Assembly: GCA_902775135.1 (NCBI GenBank) | Contig: CACYKY010000015.1 | Location: forward strand, 1-51,737 | Length of the DNA: 51,737 nt | DNA from: an uncultured Bacteroidota bacterium | GTDB taxonomy: Bacteria; Bacteroidota; Bacteroidia; Bacteroidales; P3 | Direction of reading: 5' to 3' | Shown here: positions 8,401-16,621 of the stretch, in pieces | Position numbering within the stretch: the first letter of the stretch is position 1 | Layout: every line of letters starts with the position of its first letter | Notes under the pieces: generated by a model | The model's input: only the letters and a program-made list of their open reading frames with translations | Told to the model about the DNA's origin: nothing | The model's database searches: none | Position numbers and translations under genes: made by a program

Positions 8401-8466
8401 GAGTTTTAAGGTTTAAGGTTTAAGGTTTAAGGTTTAAGGTTTATGTTTTGAGTTTTAAGTTTTGAG
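8401..8466. repeat. telomere-like heptamer tract (TTTAAGG) and AGTTTTA units
   Basis: Five or six copies of GTTTAAG followed by AGTTTTA-type units, filling the gap upstream of the stop of the glycosyltransferase gene at 8479. Confidence 0.9.
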
Positions 8467-8478
8467 CGAAATCCTCCT

Positions 8479-9396
8479 TTACTCTGCCTCTTTCTGTGGA
8501 TAGCGGGCTTTCTGTATGAAAACGCCCACCTTGTACCATTTGAACACCTTGAGAGAGATGATGTTGCCACCAACGAGCTGCGATTCAAGAAGGACCTTCA
8601 TCAGGCGGAAAAGCCTGTAGTAGATGCCACAGAGGCCCATGCGACGAAGACGGGAATAGGAATTGATGAGGCGTATCTGGCGGCAGAAGCGCTGGTCCTC
8701 CCACATCTCGTCGTAGATTTTCACCAAGTCGGCCACCTCCTCGACGGCCTTGTTGAGATACTCCGCATTGGATTCGACATAGCCCATTGTCACAGGGTTG
8801 TCGATGTGCAGCAGGGGCACCTTGGCCAGCTGAATACGATAGCCCAGCAGTAGACCCAGGTGGCCGTAGCGGCAGAGCTGAGGGGGCACCTTGACATTCT
8901 CGAATACCTGGCGCCTAATCATGAAGTTACGCTCGCTGAAGAGCGTGTAGGGATGCTTTCTCCGTTCGGCCACGGGGCGGTGTTCCACCTTGGTGCCGTA
9001 GCGATAGCGCAGGCGATGTTCCTTGTCGTTGTCGCGGAGGTCGTAGGCTACACCTCCGGCCACAACGTCGGCCCTGCTGCCGAGGTATTTCTTATAGGTT
9101 TTCAGAAAGTTGTCAGGCAGTTTGCTATCGGCGTCCACAAAGAGCAGCCATTCTCCGTTGGCGTACTTGGGGAAAAGGTTCATCGTACGTCCCTTGCCGA
9201 TGTGCTCGTTCAGACGCAGGTACTTGGCCAAGTCGCAGATGCCGGTGTTCTGGTTGAGGTAGTAACCTTTCGAGCAGTCGTCGATGCAGACAATCTCGAA
9301 GTCATCGGTACCATTCAACTGTTCCATCTGCGTGACAAGCCTCCGCACCAGCGGGTAGGCATAATAGTTATATATATGAACGCAAACTGAAATCAT
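8479..9396 (-). CDS. glycosyltransferase family 2
   Basis: A 305-residue GT-A fold transferase using a nucleotide-sugar donor. The N-terminus MISVCVHIYNYY is the usual start of the first beta strand; DDCS (about 41) and the DxD-type motif FVDADSKLP (about 90-98) are the donor and metal-binding positions. No signal peptide or clear membrane helix is visible. I chose the second ATG because it forms an ATGA overlap with the stop of the upstream metallo-hydrolase gene (9393-9396), implying translational coupling. The acceptor is unknown and no polysaccharide cluster surrounds it. Confidence 0.85.
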   Translation of the reverse strand: MISVCVHIYNYYAYPLVRRLVTQMEQLNGTDDFEIVCIDDCSKGYYLNQNTGICDLAKYLRLNEHIGKGRTMNLFPKYANGEWLLFVDADSKLPDNFLKTYKKYLGSRADVVAGGVAYDLRDNDKEHRLRYRYGTKVEHRPVAERRKHPYTLFSERNFMIRRQVFENVKVPPQLCRYGHLGLLLGYRIQLAKVPLLHIDNPVTMGYVESNAEYLNKAVEEVADLVKIYDEMWEDQRFCRQIRLINSYSRLRRMGLCGIYYRLFRLMKVLLESQLVGGNIISLKVFKWYKVGVFIQKARYPQKEAE

Positions 9397-10157
9397 ATCT
9401 CCACACACAAATTGTCGTAGGCCAGTTTCACATTCGCGGGCAGTTCGCGCTCCACCTCGGCATGCAGTCCCATCTCGTGGCTGATGTGCGTCAGGTAGGC
9501 TTGGTCGGGTTTTAGGTTATTGATGACATCCAGTGCTTCGGGGAGGGAGAAGTGAGAGAAGTGTTTCGCTTTACGTAGCGCATTGAGCACCAGTACCTTC
9601 AGTCCCTTCAATTTATCCATCTCTTCAGGACCGATGTAATTGGCATCTGTGATGTACGCCATGTCTCCGACACGATAGCCGAGAATAGGCAAATCCTTGT
9701 GCATTGCCCTGATGGGAATTACCTCCACCCCGGCGGCCACAAAGGGCTTTTCCTCCACCTCATGCAGCTCGGCCTCGGGGAGGCCGGGGAACTCGTGGTG
9801 GGCAAAGATGTAGGCGTAGTCGCGCAGCAGCGCATGCTTGGCCACAGAGTTCAAATAGATATCCATGTTCTTGTGCTGCACATAGTTGAACGACCTTATA
9901 TCATCCAATCCTCCAACATGGTCGCGATGGGCGTGGGTTATGAGGATGGCGTCGAGATGCTGCACCCCCACCCTGAGCATTTGCTGCCGAAAGTCGGGAC
10001 CGATATCGAACAGGATGTTGCTGCCGGCGTCGGTGGTGAGTAGCGCCGAGGAGCGAAGACGACGGTCGCGAACGTCGGACGAATGGCAGACGTTGCACCC
10101 GCATGCTATTACCGGCACGCCTTGAGAAGTCCCTGAGCCAAGAAACACCAACTTCAT
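9393..10157 (-). CDS. MBL-fold metallo-hydrolase (PhnP/lipoate-processing type)
   Basis: A 254-residue cytosolic hydrolase. Two metal-binding signatures are clear: THAHRDHVGG (His 75, His 77, Asp 79, His 80) and later HKDLPILGYRVGDMAYITDA. The N-terminal GSGTSQGVPVIACGC with paired Cys is typical of the PhnP-like subgroup, which cleaves cyclic phosphates or phosphodiesters. The exact substrate is not determinable here. It overlaps the glycosyltransferase gene by ATGA. Confidence 0.88.
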   Translation of the reverse strand: MKLVFLGSGTSQGVPVIACGCNVCHSSDVRDRRLRSSALLTTDAGSNILFDIGPDFRQQMLRVGVQHLDAILITHAHRDHVGGLDDIRSFNYVQHKNMDIYLNSVAKHALLRDYAYIFAHHEFPGLPEAELHEVEEKPFVAAGVEVIPIRAMHKDLPILGYRVGDMAYITDANYIGPEEMDKLKGLKVLVLNALRKAKHFSHFSLPEALDVINNLKPDQAYLTHISHEMGLHAEVERELPANVKLAYDNLCVEI

Positions 10158-10193
10158 GTAGCCTTCGTCATTCAGAATTCAAGAGAGAGAGAT

Positions 10194-10889
10194 TCACTGT
10201 TCCTTGTGCGACAGTTTGAACCCCACACCATGGACGTTGACGATTTCCACCGAGGGGTCGGCCTTGAGGTATTTGCGCAGCTTGGTGATATAGACATCCA
10301 TGCTGCGGGCGGCGAAGTAGCTGTCATCCTTCCAGATCTTCTGGAGGGTGGTGTTGCGGTCGACGAGCTGGTTGAAGTTGACGGCGAAGATGCGCAGGAG
10401 GTCGCACTCTTTGGCGGTGAGGCGCTGGACCTCGTTGCCGATGGTGAGGGTTTGGTGCACATAGTCGAAGGTGAAGCCGCCGATTTTGAAGACGTTCTTG
10501 TCGGGGCGGTCCTCGTTGAAGCTGCGACGCATGGTGGCGTTGAGACGTGCCAGGAGCTCCTCCATGGAGAAAGGCTTGGTCATGTAGTCGTCGGCGCCGA
10601 CCTCGAACCCTTTGAGTTTGTCCTCTTCGAGGTTCTTGGCGGTGAGGAAGATGATGGGCACTTTTTTGTCCACCTTTCTGATTTCCTTGGCCACAGCAAA
10701 GCCATCTTTGGCGGGCATCATGACGTCGAGGATGCAGGCGTCGACGTCTTCGGCGTCGAACAAAGCCAGTGCCTCTTCGCCGTCCTTGGCCCACACCACG
10801 GTGTAGCCTTTCTGAGTGAGATAGGCCTTGAGGATGGTACCCAAGTTGGGGTCGTCCTCGGCCACCAGAAGCTTAATTCCCAGATTCAT
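10194..10889 (-). CDS. rprY: OmpR-family response regulator, RprY-like
   Basis: A 231-residue DNA-binding response regulator. The receiver domain (1-120) has the acidic pocket EDD (11-13), phospho-acceptor Asp 55 (ILDVMMP) and conserved Lys 105 (MTKPF). The winged-helix output domain follows (about 135-228, with RSMDVYITKLRKYL). The sequence closely resembles the Bacteroides RprY pattern. I chose the ATG of MNLGIKLLVAEDD. No histidine kinase gene is adjacent on either side, so its sensor must be encoded elsewhere. Confidence 0.85.
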   Translation of the reverse strand: MNLGIKLLVAEDDPNLGTILKAYLTQKGYTVVWAKDGEEALALFDAEDVDACILDVMMPAKDGFAVAKEIRKVDKKVPIIFLTAKNLEEDKLKGFEVGADDYMTKPFSMEELLARLNATMRRSFNEDRPDKNVFKIGGFTFDYVHQTLTIGNEVQRLTAKECDLLRIFAVNFNQLVDRNTTLQKIWKDDSYFAARSMDVYITKLRKYLKADPSVEIVNVHGVGFKLSHKEQ

Positions 10890-10931
10890 ATCTAAAAACA
10901 ATTAAACCATTAATCATACAATTGGAGCTTT

Positions 10932-11387
10932 TCAGCCTACGATTTTCACGCTCTCGATGAGATCGCCGGGGCGGATGGCATCGATGATGGGCCAGTCCTG
11001 CTCGTCGACGCGACCGAAGCAAGTGTGGACGCCGTCGAGGTGCTGAGTGTTCTGACGGTTGTGGCAGACGAAGAACTGGCTTCCGCCGGTGTCCTTGCCG
11101 GCGTGAGCCATGCTGAGCACGCCGCGGTCGTGGTGCTGCAGGGGTGCAGAAGTCTCGCACTTGATGGTCCAGCCGGGGCCGCCGGTGCCGACGCGGGGGT
11201 CGCGGGGGTTGCGGCTGAAGGGGCAACCGCCCTGGATGACGAAATCGGGGATCACCCTGTGGAAGCGGAGGCCGTCGTAGAAGCCGCTCTGCGCCAACTT
11301 CACGAAATTGGCCACAGTGGCAGGGACCTCTTTTTCATAGAGCGTCACGTGCATAGTGCCTTTCTCTGTTTTGATTTCTGCTCGCAT
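10932..11387 (-). CDS. cyclophilin-type peptidyl-prolyl isomerase
   Basis: A 151-residue compact cyclophilin, catalysing cis-trans isomerisation of proline peptide bonds. The core motifs [13 protein letters not shown] (about 53-65), the SMAHAG region and GSQFFVCH (around 100) are present, and the length matches single-domain bacterial enzymes. No signal peptide, so it is probably cytosolic. It lies 42 nt upstream of the rprY-like gene and may share a transcript with it. Confidence 0.93.
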   Translation of the reverse strand: MRAEIKTEKGTMHVTLYEKEVPATVANFVKLAQSGFYDGLRFHRVIPDFVIQGGCPFSRNPRDPRVGTGGPGWTIKCETSAPLQHHDRGVLSMAHAGKDTGGSQFFVCHNRQNTQHLDGVHTCFGRVDEQDWPIIDAIRPGDLIESVKIVG

Positions 11388-11540
11388 AGTTTATCAGTGC
11401 TTAAATGTTAACCTTTTAATGCTTTAGTATTGGTATAACAAAAAAAATTGCTTTTTATTGTATGGAATGTTAATTTTTTTATGTTAATTCCATTCGACAA
11501 CCAGAGCGCATTCCCCTCGGGGATGGTGAGGGGAGTGAGG

Positions 11541-11588
11541 ATTGCGTTATTGTGGGATTGCGTTATTGCGTCAGTGGCTGGCGCGTCA
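11541..11588. repeat. dispersed GCGTTATTG element, spacer copy
   Basis: This 48-bp stretch matches 16695-16742 (inside mpl) at 47 of 48 positions. It contains internal near-repeats of ATTGCGTTATTG. Here it lies in the 222-bp spacer between the cyclophilin start and the end of the membrane AraC gene. Confidence 0.95.
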
Positions 11589-11609
11589 AGATTGGATGGG
11601 TGTGAGTGT

Positions 11610-12782
11610 TTAGGAGATGGAGAGTTGGGACTGCATGATTTTGCGGTAGGCGCGGAGGAGGGCCTGGGTGTCGGGGTAGCCGCACTGGTGGGCTATGCGG
11701 AGGAGGAGGTCGGGGTCGTCGTCGAGGAGGTGGGAGGACTGTGGGTGGAGGTCGGACGACTTGGCGAGGAGGGAGAGAGCGTGCTGGATGCGGAGGGAGT
11801 CGATGTAGTCGGCGAAGGACTGACCGTGGATGCGGTGGATGGCGTCGACGACTTGGTCCTGAGAGACATGGAAGGTTTCGGAGAGGGAAAAGACAGAGAG
11901 GTCGGGGTCGCGGTAGCCCTGCTGCTCGATGTGGAGGGAGAGCTGACGGCCGAGGGCTGCGAGGTCGCGAGGGCGCTGGGAGCGGGGGCTGCGGTCGATG
12001 TTGTGGCGGAGACTCTCGGCGCCATAGGAGAGACGGTAGGTGGCGAGGCCGAGGGCGATGGTGGCGAGGGCCTGAAGGATGGAGAGCGGCAGGATGAGTG
12101 CGATGGGGCGCGGGGCGTTGAAGGGGAAGAGAACGAGGGAGAGGGCGATGATAAGAGAGATGACGAGGATGGAGAGGTTGATGGTGAGGGTGGCGGAGGA
12201 GGAGAGGGACTGGGAGGCGGAGGAGGTGTAGTATTCGTCGAGGGTGCGGCGGAAGCGGCGGAGGGAGCGGAAGGTGTGGAGGGAGAGGATGATGAGCTGG
12301 AGGAGGAGGACGATGTAGAAGAGGTAGAAGTGGACGAAAACGATGAGATTGTAGCGCCAGCTGTTGTGGAAGAAGAAGGAGGCTTCGAGGGAGGTACCGC
12401 GGAAGATCCAGAGGCGGTACATGTCGGGACCGCCGATGAGGACGGAGAGCGCGAGGAGAAGGATCATGGCTGCCGGGAGGAGGAAGAAGGCTCGCGAGAG
12501 GCGGCGAAGTCCCTGGGGGCGGGTGAGGTAGGAGATGGCGAGCATGGCGGAGGGAGGGGCGAGGAGGGCGAAGAGCATGAAGAGGATGACGAGGAGGTAT
12601 TCGCCGGATAGGAAAGTGTTGAAGAAGCCGGAGTAGAGGATGAAGGAGAGGGCGAAGAAGAGCATGGCGACGGCGAGGATCCACTGGGCGGCGAGGACAC
12701 GGGGCTTGAGGAGGAGGATGGCGAGGGGCCATACGAGGGCGATGAGGCCGAGGATGAGGTAGGTGAGGGCAATGGGGGACAT
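11610..12782 (-). CDS. seven-helix membrane protein with C-terminal AraC-type DNA-binding domain
   Basis: A 390-residue protein. The first 250 residues contain about seven hydrophobic helices (approximately 5-25, 33-53, 61-85, 100-120, 150-172, 200-222, 226-250). The last 120 resemble an AraC/XylS helix-turn-helix pair (FHVSQDQVVDAIHRIHGQSF around 300, then LLRIAHQCGYPDTQALLRAY near 370). The layout suggests a membrane-bound one-component regulator sensing an envelope signal, which is inference. The second HTH follows an acidic insert (HLLDDDPD) and is divergent. The adjacent gene at 12863 is a paralogue lacking the DNA-binding part. Confidence 0.65.
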   Translation of the reverse strand: MSPIALTYLILGLIALVWPLAILLLKPRVLAAQWILAVAMLFFALSFILYSGFFNTFLSGEYLLVILFMLFALLAPPSAMLAISYLTRPQGLRRLSRAFFLLPAAMILLLALSVLIGGPDMYRLWIFRGTSLEASFFFHNSWRYNLIVFVHFYLFYIVLLLQLIILSLHTFRSLRRFRRTLDEYYTSSASQSLSSSATLTINLSILVISLIIALSLVLFPFNAPRPIALILPLSILQALATIALGLATYRLSYGAESLRHNIDRSPRSQRPRDLAALGRQLSLHIEQQGYRDPDLSVFSLSETFHVSQDQVVDAIHRIHGQSFADYIDSLRIQHALSLLAKSSDLHPQSSHLLDDDPDLLLRIAHQCGYPDTQALLRAYRKIMQSQLSIS

Positions 12783-12787
12783 TTTTT

Positions 12788-12823
12788 TAGTTAATAGTTA
12801 ATAGATAATAGTTAATAGTTATT
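12788..12823. repeat. heptamer tract (TTAATAG)
   Basis: Five 7-nt units (TTAATAG, one ATAATAG variant) in the short gap between the two paralogous membrane-protein genes. Confidence 0.9.
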
Positions 12824-12862
12824 TATTGGTTGAGGCGGATGGGAGGGATGAGGAATGGGGAT

Positions 12863-13651
12863 TTAGGATTTTTTGCGGATGAAGTCGGCGAGGGCGCGGG
12901 CGTCGGAGTCAAGACGGTAGATGAATCGACCGAGGAGGAAGAGAATGACGGCGAGGATAAGGGAGCAGGCGATGAGCCAGTATTTGTAGTAGAAGGGACG
13001 GAGGTCGACGAGGAGGACGACGATGGCAGCCATGGGGAGGAAGAGCCAGGAGAGGAGGATGAGGTGGCGGGAGTCGATGAAGGGGAGGTTGAGGCCACGG
13101 GCGTAGTAGCTGTTGAAGCGGCGCTGGTAGCGGCGCACCTTGAAGGTGGCGAGGAGGATGAGGATGAAGTCGTAGACGGCGAGGAAGATGGGGAAAAGGA
13201 TGTGGTCCCAGAAGAGCATGAAGTTCCAGGCGGGGTCGTTGGGGAGGAAGGCGGCTTCGCCTTCGCGGATGGCATAGCAGAGCTGGTCGTAGCGGCGGGG
13301 GCCGAGCCAGAAGGAGGCGGCAGTGAGGCCAACGACGAAGAGGATGGGGAGAATGAAGGAGTGGCGCTGGCGGAGGGTGACGCCGCGGGGCTCAACGAGG
13401 GAGCAGAAGCCAAGGTAGAGGAGGGGGCCGCAGAGGATGGCAGAGGTTTCGAAGAGGAAGTCGTAGATGAAGAGACGACCGGCGGTGCCCCGGAAGAAGA
13501 CGTCGAGGTCGATGATGGCGAAGGCGAGGAGGAGCTGGTTGAGAGAGAGGATGAGCTGGGCGCGGGTGAAGCGGCGCTTAAGGAGCAAGGTGGCGAGAGA
13601 CCAGAGGATGGCCACTGCGGCGGGGAGGATGAGGATGAAGGACCATTTCAT
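12863..13651 (-). CDS. seven-helix membrane protein, paralogue without DNA-binding domain
   Basis: A 262-residue integral membrane protein with about seven hydrophobic helices. It shares the layout of the neighbour at 11610: an N-terminal helix ending in WxLAxLLLKxR then AQxIL, a basic-aromatic loop before helix 6 (RRYQRRFNSYYARG versus RRFRRTLDEYYTSS), and a final helix ending in YRLDSDARAL versus YRLSYGAESL. It stops where the neighbour's HTH region begins. Either the HTH was lost or this protein serves as a partner of the neighbour. No catalytic motif is visible. Confidence 0.6.
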   Translation of the reverse strand: MKWSFILILPAAVAILWSLATLLLKRRFTRAQLILSLNQLLLAFAIIDLDVFFRGTAGRLFIYDFLFETSAILCGPLLYLGFCSLVEPRGVTLRQRHSFILPILFVVGLTAASFWLGPRRYDQLCYAIREGEAAFLPNDPAWNFMLFWDHILFPIFLAVYDFILILLATFKVRRYQRRFNSYYARGLNLPFIDSRHLILLSWLFLPMAAIVVLLVDLRPFYYKYWLIACSLILAVILFLLGRFIYRLDSDARALADFIRKKS

Positions 13652-13654
13652 AAA

Positions 13655-13798
13655 TTAGTGAATAGTGATTAGTGAATAGTGAATGGTGAATTTTTGGAGG
13701 GAGTGAAAGGGAGTGAAAGGGAGTGAGAGGACAAATGCTTTATTGGTGATTGGTGATTAGTTTTGAGTTTTAAGTTTTAAGTTTTGAGTGATTGGTGA

Positions 13799-13801
<3 letters not shown>
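13655..13801. repeat. composite spacer of heptamers and the second decamer block
   Basis: Contains GTGAATA/GTGATTA heptamers, a three-unit copy of the decamer block (13696-13737, flanks GGAGG and ACAAATG), then GTGATTG and AGTTTTA heptamers. The last GTGATTA unit touches the end of ispG. The order of parts resembles 8297-8466. Confidence 0.9.
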
Positions 13802-14959
<1,158 letters not shown>

Positions 14960-15009
14960 TGCTTGTTTAATTTTTTACAAAATCATTACGGCCTCTTGTC
15001 ACAAGGGGT

Positions 15010-15495
15010 TTATCTTGAGGAAATCTTCACACCATTGATTTCCATTTTTTGAGTTGGAGCATTTGCTTCAATCTCAAGGACATTGTCCCAATCGGTCTCC
15101 ACTATTTTAACCCCAGAAAAGAGATGGCGCTTGGGTTGCAGTTTTATCGTGTAGGGCTCTGCGTTGGTTACTTTAACACGCTGCCAATAATGTTCAAAGC
15201 CATTGTATGCCACCTCGATGTCATATACTCCAGCTTGCATTGATATCTCAAAGTACCCTTTGATGTCAGTTGTATCAACCCAGTATATATAGCATCTGTC
15301 GCGCACATTTACCTTGGCAAAAGGTATGGCAGCTCCGTTAGTACTATCAATCACGGTGCCCTTGAATACCACACTGGGGCGTTGTAAATCCACGTCTATC
15401 ATCCGAACACCCACCAATGTCGTGTCCACATTCTGTGCAGCGGTTCCAAAACCAATGCCACAAAGCACCGCAAGTGTCAATATTGCTCTTTTCAT
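15010..15495 (-). CDS. secreted carboxypeptidase-regulatory-like domain protein
   Basis: A 161-residue protein with a signal peptide (MKRAILTLAVLCGIGFGTAAQ, about 21 residues). The middle (about 40-125) fits a CarboxypepD_reg-like beta-sandwich: FKGTVIDSTNGAAIPFAKV, DIKGYFEI, GVYDIEVAYNGFE. This small domain usually occurs at the N-terminus of TonB-dependent receptors but also alone. No catalytic motif; role unknown. It sits in a short minus-strand series with the gene at 15513. Confidence 0.6.
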   Translation of the reverse strand: MKRAILTLAVLCGIGFGTAAQNVDTTLVGVRMIDVDLQRPSVVFKGTVIDSTNGAAIPFAKVNVRDRCYIYWVDTTDIKGYFEISMQAGVYDIEVAYNGFEHYWQRVKVTNAEPYTIKLQPKRHLFSGVKIVETDWDNVLEIEANAPTQKMEINGVKISSR

Positions 15496-15512
15496 TTCAT
15501 TAATCCGTACAA

Positions 15513-15917
15513 TTACGAGATGCGGGCGATGGTGCGCTGGAGGGAGAGAATCTGGCTCTTCAGTTGCTTGACTTGCTCCTGCAGGTTGGCATTCTGGCTG
15601 CGGAGGCGACGCACCTCGGTCTCGAGTTCGTCGATGGTGGGGAAGGAGAAACGGCCGTCGTCGTCGTCGTTGGGCTGGGGATGACGGTTTTTAGAGCCAT
15701 TGGCTCCACTTCGGTCGCGGTCGCCGATAGTATCATCGTTGAAGACCTTGCCGACCCCCGTTTGGTCGTCCATACGAATGAGTTCGGACTGAGAGAAGGG
15801 CATGTCGAAGCCTGTATCGTCCTCGACATAGATCATACCGCCCTGTATTTTCTTAACCACACCGCCGCCGACAGCGTTGAGGAACTTCACTTTGTCGCCA
15901 ATCTTGAATTCTGACAT
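15513..15917 (-). CDS. small KOW/DUF2027-like protein with C-terminal coiled coil
   Basis: I chose the ATG of MSEFKIGDKVKFL (134 residues) because a -7 box lies 25 nt upstream; the longer frame starts beyond that box. The N-terminal part (GDKVKFLNAVGGGVVKKIQGG) resembles the start of Bacteroidota DUF2027/Smr-type proteins. A polar acidic linker (PQPNDDDDGR) follows. The last 40 residues form a clear coiled coil with heptad spacing (LETEVRRLRSQNANLQEQV). No signal peptide, so cytosolic. Function unknown. Confidence 0.65.
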   Translation of the reverse strand: MSEFKIGDKVKFLNAVGGGVVKKIQGGMIYVEDDTGFDMPFSQSELIRMDDQTGVGKVFNDDTIGDRDRSGANGSKNRHPQPNDDDDGRFSFPTIDELETEVRRLRSQNANLQEQVKQLKSQILSLQRTIARIS

Positions 15918-15941
15918 ATATATTATATTGTTTTTAGGATG

Positions 15942-15949
15942 CAAAAATA
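15942..15949 (-). promoter_or_regulatory. Bacteroidota -7 box for the coiled-coil protein gene
   Basis: TATTTTTG on the minus strand, 25 nt upstream of the chosen ATG at 15917, in the divergent region shared with the plus-strand lipoprotein gene at 16036. Confidence 0.55.
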
Positions 15950-15978
15950 CGTTTTTTTTTCGATATGGGGAAAAAAAT

Positions 15979-16009
15979 TTTGTCAATAGAACGAAAGTGG
16001 CTATCTTTG
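15979..16009 (+). promoter_or_regulatory. complete Bacteroidota promoter for the 16036 gene
   Basis: TTTG (15979-15982) and TATCTTTG (16002-16009) are separated by 19 nt, an exact fit to the Bacteroidota sigma-ABfr consensus. The predicted start lies about 20 nt before the ATG at 16036. Confidence 0.85.
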
Positions 16010-16035
16010 CAGCCAGAAACAAAAAGAGAAACACC

Positions 16036-16608
16036 ATGAAGAGAAGAGATATTACAAATGCACCCGCCTACCGGAAGACGCAGCATGCTGCGACTCTGCA
16101 TATCACCATACTGTTCTGTGCATCAATATTATGCGGATGCACCACCACCATCCGGGTTACCTCGTACGGGAGATTTGAGGATGCCGTGAAAGGGGTGGCG
16201 GAAGCGCTGCAGAAAGAGGGGTTCGTCCTTGCGGGAGTGGAGAGAGACCGAAAGAAGGAGACGGCACTGAGCGTGCGATCGTATGACATAGACAATGTGC
16301 CGAGCACACAGTCGGCCGGCGAGGTTGTGGCGACGGGAGGTCTCCGATATGGTTTCCAAGGAGGGCAAGCGTCGAACTACATCTATACCGACACCTACCT
16401 TTTCGAGAACGACGAGGGGGAGAAGATGAGATATGCTGTGACGTATCGCACAGGGGTCGACGTGAAGAAAGGGCTAGTGTATGTGAGAGAGGTGTACACC
16501 ACGGGATGCGAGACCTCCTCCCCTACCCTCGGCGACAAACTGTGCGGCGAGGGATCGCCCATCCATCGCCTTGACGATATGGAGAAGGACACCACTGCGG
16601 TGCTCTAG
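16036..16608 (+). CDS. lipoprotein of unknown function
   Basis: A 190-residue protein started at the ATG of MKRRDITNAP, which follows a canonical promoter by 27 nt. An N-terminal basic stretch and hydrophobic core end in a lipobox (ILCGC, Cys about 34). The mature part has no family I recognise; it begins TTTIRVTSYGRFEDAVKGVAEAL and has an alternating beta-like pattern later (YIYTDTYLFEND). It is one of three plus-strand protein genes in the window and converges on mpl, ending 13 nt before the mpl stop. Confidence 0.65.
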   Translation: MKRRDITNAPAYRKTQHAATLHITILFCASILCGCTTTIRVTSYGRFEDAVKGVAEALQKEGFVLAGVERDRKKETALSVRSYDIDNVPSTQSAGEVVATGGLRYGFQGGQASNYIYTDTYLFENDEGEKMRYAVTYRTGVDVKKGLVYVREVYTTGCETSSPTLGDKLCGEGSPIHRLDDMEKDTTAVL

Positions 16609-16621
16609 GTGGTTATAGAAT

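Noticed and set aside
11448..12611. Plus-strand open frame with extremely Gly/Glu-rich product
   Set aside because: Antisense to the membrane AraC gene; its composition follows from the Leu/Ser/Pro codons of the opposite strand.
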